From Glutamicibacter soli (GTDB taxonomy: Bacteria > Actinomycetota > Actinomycetes > Actinomycetales > Micrococcaceae), in assembly GCF_003309065.1 (NCBI RefSeq), contig NZ_POAF01000007.1, positions 62,001 to 126,000 of the forward strand: DNA of 64,000 bases. Direction: 5' to 3'. The translations under genes were made by a program, and so were the position numbers. Position 1 is the stretch's first letter; each line of letters opens with the position of its first letter. Shown here piece by piece: positions 36,336-44,668 of the stretch. Below the pieces are notes generated by a model that was not told where the DNA came from, did no database searches, and saw only the letters and a list, made by a program, of their open reading frames with translations.

Positions 36336-39020
36336 CTAGTTTAGTACTCGTCCAACGCCTTCGGCTTGAATCCGTTTCCGTATCGCGCTTACAACCCGTT
36401 TCGAATTGTTTCGGTCACGATACTTGAATGTTTCGTGCTTGCGCCGAATATATAACAGATCCTCACCTTCCTCAAGTAAACTAACTGCAGCGTCGACAAC
36501 TTGATTGGGCAAATGAACGCAAGGACCAAAACCGTCTTTAGTGTAGTCAAAATAGCCACGTTCATATGTATGAGCTCCATTAAGAACTAAATCATCATCA
36601 AATTGGAAATAGACCACGGGCCGGCCAATATAGGCTGCCTCAAAGGCTGTCGACGAATAGTCGGTGATGAGTAATGCAGTTTGCGCCAATACCTCAGCAA
36701 AAGGCAATTCATTCCAGCTCAAAATACGAATGTGTTCAGGAATATCCAACTCGTCCAGATAAGGTTCCAAGAAGGGATGAGGCAGGAAGGCTATTTCCAG
36801 TCCTTGTCTTTTCGCAGCGAGGAAAAGCTCATTGGATTGAAGTACTTGCTGCCAATTCTGTGCAAAATCACTAGTTGAAAATTCAGGAATGAGAGTTTTT
36901 GATCCATTCGCCGGGTCAGTAACAAAGAGCCAGTCTCGCCACGTAGGCGAAAGAAGCATCCAAGCCGGCCGAGTAAAATGATGGTCCATCAATTTATCGT
37001 GTCTAGGGAACCCAGTTAATTCAACTTCCTTTGAACCAAAGCGATAGTTGGATTCAGGATCGATGATAGATCTGTACTCATCATTAGTCGAAGTAATCAA
37101 AAGAGAAATGTCTTTTGAATTGAACCAAGCTGAAAGATCGTCTTTTGTAATTCCATGTTGCAAGAACACGAACTTCCAGCGCCTATACTTCTTTAAATAT
37201 TCAGGTAGTGGATCACTGATATATTTGTCCATATGTGATGAAGCAAAAACGACAGAGCGTATAAGCGCGGCTAAATAGTCAACTTCTCCATAAGGCAGAA
37301 GTCTAAAGCCTTCCTTGGAAAGTCTTTCCCAATCATTAGAATTCCTATTTAGAACAAACCAAGCGTTTATATCTCTATGTTTTTGGAGTATCTCCCTATA
37401 TAGATGTTCGGCGTTATCGTTAGCTCTTTCCGGCCTATCCATTAATATCCAGGCATCTTTGTATTTTGCAGCTCTATTTACGTCGAAAACATCAAGCGAA
37501 TTTTGGGCCTGGCTTTCAAGACTTTGAGAGTCTTTGGGTAAAGACTTTACTATAGATTTTGACCTTCGAATACCGACGCGTGACAAAAAATTATGCCTGT
37601 CTCGGGAAGACTCTTCGTCGTAATGACGCGAAATTTTATCTAAATCTAATATTGGAGCAGTTTTAGGAACGCGATCCGTAAAAAGATCATAGCCTAGGAT
37701 TTCGACACTTGCTGAGTATGGACGAATCTCGAATTTGTCGCGACTCGGCCCTTTCAACTCCAAAGGAGCAGGTTGTCCGTCGAGTTCGATTGAAAAGCGA
37801 CCACGAGCAGGAACCCACATAAAACGGTGGTGAAACATTACACGGTCGAAGAACTTCACAGCTCGTGATGAAACTAAAGCGGGTTTCTTCATGTAGCCCC
37901 TGTATATTACCAATTCATCAGGAACACGAGACTTATACACGTATCGAAGAAGGGTTAATGATCGTTCTGCATCAATTTCCATCGCTGAAATTCTAGGTAC
38001 ACCGTAGTCAAAATCCTTATAACCAAGAATTAGAGCGTAGCGAAGATCCCAGTCAGTAGACATTGCATCAAACGCATGAATATTTGCGACAGAGATATGC
38101 TCGAGAATTGCAGAAATATATCGATGGAATTTCTGTTTAGTTTCATTGGAAAGGAAACGCGAAGGGGCGCCTACTCGACGGTCTCCCCGAAAATACCATA
38201 AAATATCATAAATTAAGAGATGTTGCAGCCAGTCCGGAAGTCGCGGTGAAATGCGTGCCGAAAGCTTTACCAGGTCAAGATGTCCGTCAACAAGAACCTG
38301 GGTATATTTCTCTTCACGCAGTTTGCTGGTTTGTACGGCCGAGTCGCCGGATTTGCGCTTTCGATAGTAATATTCTGCTTCAACACAATATCCAAGCAGA
38401 GGTGTGGCTAAATTCAAGATGTATGAAGCCACAAAGTGTGCATCTTCAAAACTAAACTTAAGTGCCTCATTGAATTTCAGACGATTGCTTGTAACATTCG
38501 CCCTACGTACGATTGACGTTGGGCCGTGCATGTGAAAGAAATTTGGCTGCGAGTTCAGATCCACAACTCGTGTTCCCTTGCGGAAGCGTTTTTCAAGCGG
38601 ATGGTCATGCCGAAACTCGTCGCTATCTTCATGGAAACTTACCAAACGACTAGAAATAATGGAAACATTCGAGTTGTCTGCTATGAAACTTTCGATTTGG
38701 GCAAAATAATTTGCGGCAAGAAAATCGTCCGGATCACAGAATGTAAGCCATTCCCCCTGAGCGACCTCAATACCACGATTACGTGCAGAAGCTTGCCCAC
38801 CGTTTTCCTTGTTGATAATTTTAGTCGAAATATCTGACGTCAGTGCCCATTCGCGAATAATTTCTTCGGACGCATCTAATGAACCATCAATAACAAGGAT
38901 GAGCTCGAGTTTGTCATGTTGAATGTTTTGGTCAGCAATTGACTGAAGATATCTGGGTAGATAGTCGGCGACATTGTATACAGCAGATATTATTGTGAAC
39001 AAAGGGGGACGTTTAATCAT
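36336..39020 (-). CDS. GT2 glycosyltransferase fused to TagF-like CDP-glycerol glycerophosphotransferase
   Basis: The 894-residue protein has two enzymes in one chain. Residues 1-250 are a GT-A family 2 glycosyltransferase with TIISAVYNVADYL at residue 9, VIDGSLDAS near residue 44 and the DxD-type CDPDD near residue 97. Residues 535-890 match CDP-glycerol glycerophosphotransferases, with FLQHGITKDD near residue 617, LLSPTWRDW near residue 690 and ITDYSSTAFEAAYIGRPV near residue 790. The middle (250-530) is unassigned. The protein would add a sugar and a glycerol phosphate (or similar alditol phosphate) to a lipid-linked polymer at the inner face of the membrane. It is followed by no gene for 340 bp and preceded by the LicD fusion with a two-base gap. 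Confidence 0.85.
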   Translation of the reverse strand: MIKRPPLFTIISAVYNVADYLPRYLQSIADQNIQHDKLELILVIDGSLDASEEIIREWALTSDISTKIINKENGGQASARNRGIEVAQGEWLTFCDPDDFLAANYFAQIESFIADNSNVSIISSRLVSFHEDSDEFRHDHPLEKRFRKGTRVVDLNSQPNFFHMHGPTSIVRRANVTSNRLKFNEALKFSFEDAHFVASYILNLATPLLGYCVEAEYYYRKRKSGDSAVQTSKLREEKYTQVLVDGHLDLVKLSARISPRLPDWLQHLLIYDILWYFRGDRRVGAPSRFLSNETKQKFHRYISAILEHISVANIHAFDAMSTDWDLRYALILGYKDFDYGVPRISAMEIDAERSLTLLRYVYKSRVPDELVIYRGYMKKPALVSSRAVKFFDRVMFHHRFMWVPARGRFSIELDGQPAPLELKGPSRDKFEIRPYSASVEILGYDLFTDRVPKTAPILDLDKISRHYDEESSRDRHNFLSRVGIRRSKSIVKSLPKDSQSLESQAQNSLDVFDVNRAAKYKDAWILMDRPERANDNAEHLYREILQKHRDINAWFVLNRNSNDWERLSKEGFRLLPYGEVDYLAALIRSVVFASSHMDKYISDPLPEYLKKYRRWKFVFLQHGITKDDLSAWFNSKDISLLITSTNDEYRSIIDPESNYRFGSKEVELTGFPRHDKLMDHHFTRPAWMLLSPTWRDWLFVTDPANGSKTLIPEFSTSDFAQNWQQVLQSNELFLAAKRQGLEIAFLPHPFLEPYLDELDIPEHIRILSWNELPFAEVLAQTALLITDYSSTAFEAAYIGRPVVYFQFDDDLVLNGAHTYERGYFDYTKDGFGPCVHLPNQVVDAAVSLLEEGEDLLYIRRKHETFKYRDRNNSKRVVSAIRKRIQAEGVGRVLN

Positions 39021-39022
39021 TA

Positions 39023-40240
39023 CTAAATCTTTTCTAGTACGACACGGGACACATGTGGATCTTCGCTTTTGAATTCAGCCAAACCTATACCCGATGTGGA
39101 TTCAATAAGTCTAAAATCTGAATTAAGAGAAGTAACTATTTTATCAATAGTATTAAAGTTCCTAAACGATCTAAAATAGTATTTGCTGGCCGTTAGATCA
39201 TCTTCATTCCTGAATTCCAAGGCCAAGTAGTCCCCCGCCCTTAGATCCTTTGACATAATTCCGAATAGAACATCGATTTGCTGATCAGTAATTGCCGATA
39301 ATAAAAATCGTCCATAAACGAGAACCGTATCATTATTAGTCTTACGCAGTTCACGCATGCACCGTGCAAAAGTTCCTGTTGCAAGAAGATCCGCGTGCAT
39401 AATAGGTATTGTCGAATCTCGCAAATTGAGTAATGCTCGACCGGCTGATACAGCATATTTAGATGCATCGACGGCAAGAACTCGTTTGCCGCCACGAGCC
39501 AACATTCTAGTATCCCTTGCGTTTCCAGCCCCAGCATCTAGTACAGCTGTAACCCCAGCAAAGAATGGTCGTGAAATGATCCATCGAGAAAACTTGCTTG
39601 GGTGCAGTGGAGAGTGATGTCTGTAGAAATTCTCGCTAGCCAGCATTGATCTTTGCGAATAGCTAAGCAAGCCTCCTGAATCTCGTCTTACTCTCCGCTC
39701 TTTCCACGAGAATTCTGGATCGGGGCTGGTCCAATTGTCGCCATATACAACTTTCATCACCTGGGCCGGGTCGCGTGGTACTTCAACGAAGTTTCCGCGC
39801 ATTTCTTGGATTTGTATTGGAAATATTGCGCGATAAGGGAGTTCGTATTTAGACGCCACTCCGAAAGGAAAACCGATGTTTTCATCGTCTTTGATAAATA
39901 GCATCGCTATATCGACCATCGCTGCATTATTCCCAGGCTTTCGAACAGCCAAGCAGGAAGCTTTTGGAGTAACGTCGTATCCCAACTCAATCAATTTCAT
40001 GGCCAAAGCTGCGAATTCAGCTTGTGCTGATTTTGCTGTTTTTTTCAGACTTACATAAGCACAATCCATGTCTTTATCGTAGGAAATAAAATCTTTCGAA
40101 CGCGCAAATCCTAACAGGGTTCCGCTGAACAAAAAAGATCTCGTTCCGACGTGTTCAAAGATTATCGGTGATAGCTCCTGATAGAGTGAAAGGACAGACT
40201 TCTGCCACCTTGGATCGGCTGCTTTTGTATTATTAACCAT
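39023..40240 (-). CDS. LicD-like phosphotransferase fused to a SAM methyltransferase
   Basis: The 405-residue protein has an N-terminal LicD-type nucleotidyltransferase fold (about residues 25-190). The motif LFSGTLLGFARSKDFISYD is followed by KDMD, the metal-binding acidic pair. PRDPAQVMKVVYGDNW near residue 165 is the usual LicD end. From about residue 215 a class I methyltransferase follows, with DAGAGNARDTRML as motif I and VLAVDAS as its partner strand. LicD proteins transfer phosphorylcholine, ribitol phosphate or similar groups to glycans. The methyltransferase may act on the same glycan or on the transferred group. The gene lies one base after the Stealth gene and two bases before the GT2/TagF gene, so the three form one operon. 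Confidence 0.75.
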   Translation of the reverse strand: MVNNTKAADPRWQKSVLSLYQELSPIIFEHVGTRSFLFSGTLLGFARSKDFISYDKDMDCAYVSLKKTAKSAQAEFAALAMKLIELGYDVTPKASCLAVRKPGNNAAMVDIAMLFIKDDENIGFPFGVASKYELPYRAIFPIQIQEMRGNFVEVPRDPAQVMKVVYGDNWTSPDPEFSWKERRVRRDSGGLLSYSQRSMLASENFYRHHSPLHPSKFSRWIISRPFFAGVTAVLDAGAGNARDTRMLARGGKRVLAVDASKYAVSAGRALLNLRDSTIPIMHADLLATGTFARCMRELRKTNNDTVLVYGRFLLSAITDQQIDVLFGIMSKDLRAGDYLALEFRNEDDLTASKYYFRSFRNFNTIDKIVTSLNSDFRLIESTSGIGLAEFKSEDPHVSRVVLEKI

Positions 40241-40241
40241 A

Positions 40242-41903
40242 TTAAATTTCGAATTCAGATTCTTTAGGGAAGTAGGTATTGAAAAAATTCATTATCTCCC
40301 ATTCTGGTATGGGAGTAGCTCCGGGCTCCGGCGCATCGTTGATGCAGAATGCTTTGCGATTTCGCTTCACTAATGTATTTCTCATTACATTAATAAATTG
40401 ATCATTCAGGATATTAATATAATTGTACGTCAAGTTGCCGGGTACCGCTTTACCAACTATTTGTGCGTAGTAATGGTGTAGTTGATCTGCAACGATATCC
40501 TCATGGTGCCTGAATTTAGAAGCGCTTGTTTTTTCAAACTCTGATTCAAATAGTTCTTCCATTTCATACATCACAGATTTCATGAGTGGATGTGGAGTGT
40601 GCTTGATGGCGCGTGATATGGTCACTCCAAATTGTTCTTCGAGTATTCGACGAATATTTCGGGTGATGTTGAAATGTGGACCATATTCCAACGAAGGGTC
40701 TCCAAAAGGACGCCGATTATTCGACCGTGATACTAACGCTATCCCTGATGGAGTAAAGAAGTCTGACTTTGACACTCGTTGTCCAAGCATCACATCATCA
40801 TTGAAGAAAATAAAATGTTCACTCAAGCCCGGAATATGATGAATGTTCGATATAATTGCATTGCTGTTGAAAGTCGGTAAATTTTCCGGTTTCATGATCT
40901 CTTTGTGATCGATGATCTTAATTCTTGGATTGTCTGTGTCTAGCCAACTCGGAATTTGGTCATCAGTTACAATGTAGATATTTCGGACCCACGGAGCAAA
41001 AAGCGCTATCGATCGAAGTGAGTATTTCAACTCGTCACGAGACTCAAATCGAGAGTCACTTACTGCTTCAGCGTGGAATTCCGACTTATCGCTATGGGGT
41101 ATCCCCATGCATGCATCTTTCTTAGACTTCCACTTTGGATCGTTGCCGTCGACCCAGGTATAGACAACGTCCACCTCGAAATTAAAGTCATCGAGCATGC
41201 GCTTGAGAAACACTTTGGGAGTATAAACAGTACGGCCATTTAATTCTGTCGGCACAAGTTCGAAGTCTAGTTGCGAAATCTCTTTGCTGGCTTTATTTTC
41301 GCGTGGGGCTCGAACCACATCTTGATTCAAAACCCAAAACTCAAGATCACACCCAAAAGCAAATCCGTAATTACGACCGTCAAGTTCGCTTTTCAAAGGT
41401 GTACATATTCGCAGGACTTCCGCTTCTTTTATTTCCGAATAATTTTCTGCGACCTGCAGCAGGTATTGGGGATTCTTCGCCATAGGATTCATTGCGTAAG
41501 TGCTCAACGAAGTTGATCGTGAATATTTCTTCAAATATTCCAGGATTTTATTCCGGTCTTGAATGTTAATACCAATTACTTGCCGGCCGTCTGTTTCAGT
41601 ACGGACACTCCACCAACGGACTTGGGCAGATTCGAGAATGGAAACGACAGTATTCCAGTTAGCAAGATAGGCATCATCCGCAGTTACGTAGTGTACCTTC
41701 TGCCAAACTAGATTTGTGTTCAAAGGTCCTTTACGTCCACCTAGAGAGTCCTTATCCTTGCTTCTATTAGCTTGAACTTGCTTGAACTGTACAGTCGCTG
41801 AACGACTGAGTTTTTTGATTTTGGTAGCGCATTCCCGCAGCATAAGATAGTTCTCCAAGCCTACTAGTTGCTTTGCCTGAGACTTGAGTTGTGCCCTGTT
41901 CAT
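40242..41903 (-). CDS. Stealth-family sugar-phosphate transferase
   Basis: The 553-residue protein shows all four Stealth regions: CR1 VDVVYTWVDGNDPKW (about residue 240) and CR2 from RDELKYSLRSIALFAPWVR through FIFFNDDVMLG (about residues 288-370). CR3 is KFRHHEDIVADQLHHYY (about residue 460), and CR4 is FCINDAPEPG near residue 515. Stealth enzymes transfer hexose-1-phosphate to make phosphodiester-linked polysaccharides such as capsules. The ATG at 41903 gives the usual N-terminus; an upstream TTG at 41915 is an alternative. It is the first gene of the three-gene A+T-rich operon. The N-terminal 230 residues are not recognised. Confidence 0.88.
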   Translation of the reverse strand: MNRAQLKSQAKQLVGLENYLMLRECATKIKKLSRSATVQFKQVQANRSKDKDSLGGRKGPLNTNLVWQKVHYVTADDAYLANWNTVVSILESAQVRWWSVRTETDGRQVIGINIQDRNKILEYLKKYSRSTSLSTYAMNPMAKNPQYLLQVAENYSEIKEAEVLRICTPLKSELDGRNYGFAFGCDLEFWVLNQDVVRAPRENKASKEISQLDFELVPTELNGRTVYTPKVFLKRMLDDFNFEVDVVYTWVDGNDPKWKSKKDACMGIPHSDKSEFHAEAVSDSRFESRDELKYSLRSIALFAPWVRNIYIVTDDQIPSWLDTDNPRIKIIDHKEIMKPENLPTFNSNAIISNIHHIPGLSEHFIFFNDDVMLGQRVSKSDFFTPSGIALVSRSNNRRPFGDPSLEYGPHFNITRNIRRILEEQFGVTISRAIKHTPHPLMKSVMYEMEELFESEFEKTSASKFRHHEDIVADQLHHYYAQIVGKAVPGNLTYNYINILNDQFINVMRNTLVKRNRKAFCINDAPEPGATPIPEWEIMNFFNTYFPKESEFEI

Positions 41904-42034
41904 ACCTTCTACCAATTTTTCTGTCTAGCAATATTCCGCTCCATGATATTACATCCTAAACGTTTTACAAAATCATGCGGCTTCTCTGATTGTGAATTTT
42001 CGTTCCAGTTATCAATGACTTGTTTAAATGGAAT

Positions 42035-42066
42035 AAATGCTTACTCCCGTATTAGAGCAAGCATTT
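42035..42066 (-). terminator. Terminator after serA
   Basis: A 12-bp stem with one G-U pair on the minus-strand RNA (AAAUGCUUGCUC with GAGUAAGCAUUU) lies 52 bases past the serA stop. It separates serA from the Stealth operon downstream. The Stealth promoter must lie between it and 41903. Confidence 0.7.
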
Positions 42067-42117
42067 AGACCTGATATTTATACGACGATAACACGTGCCG
42101 AGGACTTCGAGTTGTGT

Positions 42118-43713
42118 CTAGTTTTCGAGATTAATTTCCCGTGCGACGCTGGCGCCGATCGCTGCGCCCACAACGTCCAGTACGCCCTGTGGCAAGGCCG
42201 AATCAATATTGATTACAGCTAGCGCCTCGGCACGGTTCTCATCACGAGATACCTGCATGCCGGCGATATTGATGCCTTGCTCGCCTAATACGTTGCCCAA
42301 AGAACCCACGATGCCAGGTCGGTCAGAGTAGCGGACGACAATCATGTGATCCGAGATTGGGATCTCGATTTCATGACCGTTAATACCCACGAGCTTTTCA
42401 ATTTGCTTGGGGCCGGTCAAGGTTCCAGCTACCGCCAACTGCGCGCCTTCGTTGCTTGAGCCCTTAATAGTCAGCTGGTTTCTGTACTCAGGCGAATCAG
42501 TGGTCTTGATGAGACGGGTTGCCACACCGCGCTGCTCCGCTAGCACCGGGGCGTTTACATATGAGACCTGATCGGAGACAACATCCATGAAGACGCCCTT
42601 GAGCGCGGACAGTTCCAGAGCCTTGACATCCAGATCGGCAATTTCACCAGCGACAACCACGTCGATGCTGGTCAAGGAGCCAGTGGTGAGCGCGTTGAAA
42701 ATACGACCAAGCTTTTCGATCAGCGGGATGCCCGGGCGGACGTTCTCGTCAATCACGCCGCCAGCGACGTTCACAGCGTCTGGTACGAGTTCACCGGCCA
42801 GAGCCAGCCGTACAGACTTGGCGACCGATACGCCGGCCTTCTCCTGGGCTTCGTCGGTCGATGCACCCAGGTGCGGGGTGACGGTAACGTTGTCGAATTC
42901 GAAGAACGGCAGATCGGTGCTCGGTTCGCTGACGAATACGTCAATGCCGGCGCCGGCAATTTCTTCGTTCTTCAACGCTTCATACAAGGCTGCTTCGTCA
43001 ACGAGTCCGCCGCGGGCGACGTTCACCACGTAGGCGGTGTTCTTCATCTTGGTGAAGGCGTCCTTGCCGAGCATGCCCAGGGTCTCTGGGGTCTTCGGCA
43101 TGTGGATTGTGATGAAGTCTGCCTGTGCTAGCAGCTCGTCAAGGGTCACCAGAGTTACGCCAAGCTGAGAGGCGCGTGCCGGAGTCACATACGGGTCATA
43201 AGCAACGATGTCCATACCAAAGCCCTGCAGGCGGGCTGCAACCAGTGCGCCGATGCGGCCAAGGCCAATGATTCCTGCCTTCTTTTCGAACAGTTCCACG
43301 CCGGTGAACGAGCTGCGCTTCCATGCACCGCTCTTCAGCGAGGCGTTGGCGGCAGGGATGCGGCGGGCCAGCGACACGATGTGGCCGACGGTGAGTTCGG
43401 CTGCCGAGATGATGTTCGAAGTCGGTGCGTTGACGACCATGACGCCAGCTTGGGTTGCAGACTTGATGTCTACGTTGTCCAGGCCGACACCTGCACGGGC
43501 GATGACCTTCAGGTTCTTGGCTGCTGCGATGGCCTCGGCATCGACCTGAGTGGCGGAGCGGACGAGGATGGCATCGACGTCGGCGATAGCTTCGAGCAGC
43601 TGGGAGCGGTCCGCTCCGTCGGTCTGACGAATTTCAAAGTCGGGACCGAGTGCCGCGACGGTTGCAGGCGAGAGCTGTTCGGCCAGAAGTACGATTGGTT
43701 TGTTGTCAGACAC
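42118..43713 (-). CDS. serA: D-3-phosphoglycerate dehydrogenase
   Basis: SerA oxidises 3-phosphoglycerate with NAD+, the first step of serine synthesis. The 531-residue protein is the long type. A substrate/NAD domain (about residues 1-320) contains IIGLGRIGALVAARL near residue 148 and the catalytic Arg/Glu/His set ending in TPHLGASTDEAQ near residue 284. An intervening domain (about 320-455) and a C-terminal ACT domain (about 457-531) follow. The ACT domain senses serine for feedback control. The start is GTG at 43713. Its G+C content is normal for the chromosome, and it lies between the A+T-rich island and the exopolysaccharide locus. Confidence 0.96.
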   Translation of the reverse strand: MSDNKPIVLLAEQLSPATVAALGPDFEIRQTDGADRSQLLEAIADVDAILVRSATQVDAEAIAAAKNLKVIARAGVGLDNVDIKSATQAGVMVVNAPTSNIISAAELTVGHIVSLARRIPAANASLKSGAWKRSSFTGVELFEKKAGIIGLGRIGALVAARLQGFGMDIVAYDPYVTPARASQLGVTLVTLDELLAQADFITIHMPKTPETLGMLGKDAFTKMKNTAYVVNVARGGLVDEAALYEALKNEEIAGAGIDVFVSEPSTDLPFFEFDNVTVTPHLGASTDEAQEKAGVSVAKSVRLALAGELVPDAVNVAGGVIDENVRPGIPLIEKLGRIFNALTTGSLTSIDVVVAGEIADLDVKALELSALKGVFMDVVSDQVSYVNAPVLAEQRGVATRLIKTTDSPEYRNQLTIKGSSNEGAQLAVAGTLTGPKQIEKLVGINGHEIEIPISDHMIVVRYSDRPGIVGSLGNVLGEQGINIAGMQVSRDENRAEALAVINIDSALPQGVLDVVGAAIGASVAREINLEN

Positions 43714-44668
43714 GGGTGTGGCACCTTTGCGATTTCATTGGGCTGGTGGCTTGCATGGAGGCCTCCGCAAGAGAACTCCGTTAATCAGACTAACCCCTCA
43801 GATGCTCCGTTTAGCCTTGAATTCCCGCATGTTACGCACCAAAAGACGTACTTTGTGAAAATTTTCACGAGTGACTAGGGTGAAGTTGGACAACCAATAA
43901 TTCCGTCCATCCGACGCGCCACCGTGCTGTTCAATTACGCTAAAAGGACTCAAGCGGGAACCTGATTCCCCGTAGCGTGGAGAGTGACTCCAGTGTGGCT
44001 CGCGAGTGATACGAGCTCTTAATGTCTGGCTGTGGGTCTCGGCGCGGCCATTGCCTGCGCGAGCCAGTCAGGACACACAGGCACCGCCTGAATATGTAGC
44101 CCAGGATGCTCGGATTATCGAGCGCCGACAACTTCTCGGCCGAGGCCGCATGCCTGTTGCTGGCACACCTGAAGTTGGCATTCAGGCCTAGTTCACGAAA
44201 CATGCAATCCTGTCACACGACAATGGCCCGCCATGTCGGGACTCATCGTCTACTCGCCAACCGCCCGCCGGCCCCCAAAAATTTCCAAGGCGCCCTCGTT
44301 GCCAACGTTTGGTATACCCGTGGCTTGTCGCGTACTCGTCAGGGAAATTGCGACTCGGGCCACTACTTACTTGCAATGTTGAGCACCAACACGAGTGACT
44401 ATCGCCACAAAGCAAGTGAATTTCAAGGCAAACAAGCGTGGATTTCATAGGACATCCAAACTTCTTCAAACACGCCCGGCTAGGCGATCGTTACTCAAAC
44501 GTTATCTATTAAAGAATACCTGAGCGTAAATTGAGGTCAAATTGAGCTAAGAATTCTTGTTAGCTTCGAATTGTGGCTTTTTACTGAATACCGACAGATC
44601 CCCCAAATTGTTGTCGGACCCGTTTATGAGGCCACGAGCCCCCATCCCCTGTACAAGGAGAAGACTTT
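43714..44668. other. Long intergenic region before the beta-helix gene
   Basis: About 950 bases contain no supported gene. Several short frames on both strands lack ribosome binding sites and family motifs. Near the right end the inverted repeat AGCTAA-N9-TTAGCT (44545-44565) lies about 100 bases before the beta-helix gene. AAGGAG at 44655-44660 is the ribosome binding site of that gene. The region may hold a long leader or a regulatory area for exopolysaccharide genes. Confidence 0.5.
44545..44565. promoter_or_regulatory. Inverted repeat upstream of the beta-helix gene, possible operator
   Basis: AGCTAA and TTAGCT are separated by nine bases that include GAATTC, in the region where a promoter for the gene at 44669 would lie. 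Only the symmetry supports it. Confidence 0.3.

Noticed and set aside
43940-44450. Short frames of 87-114 residues between serA and the beta-helix gene
   Set aside because: Composition looks random, starts lack ribosome binding sites and frames overlap each other on both strands.
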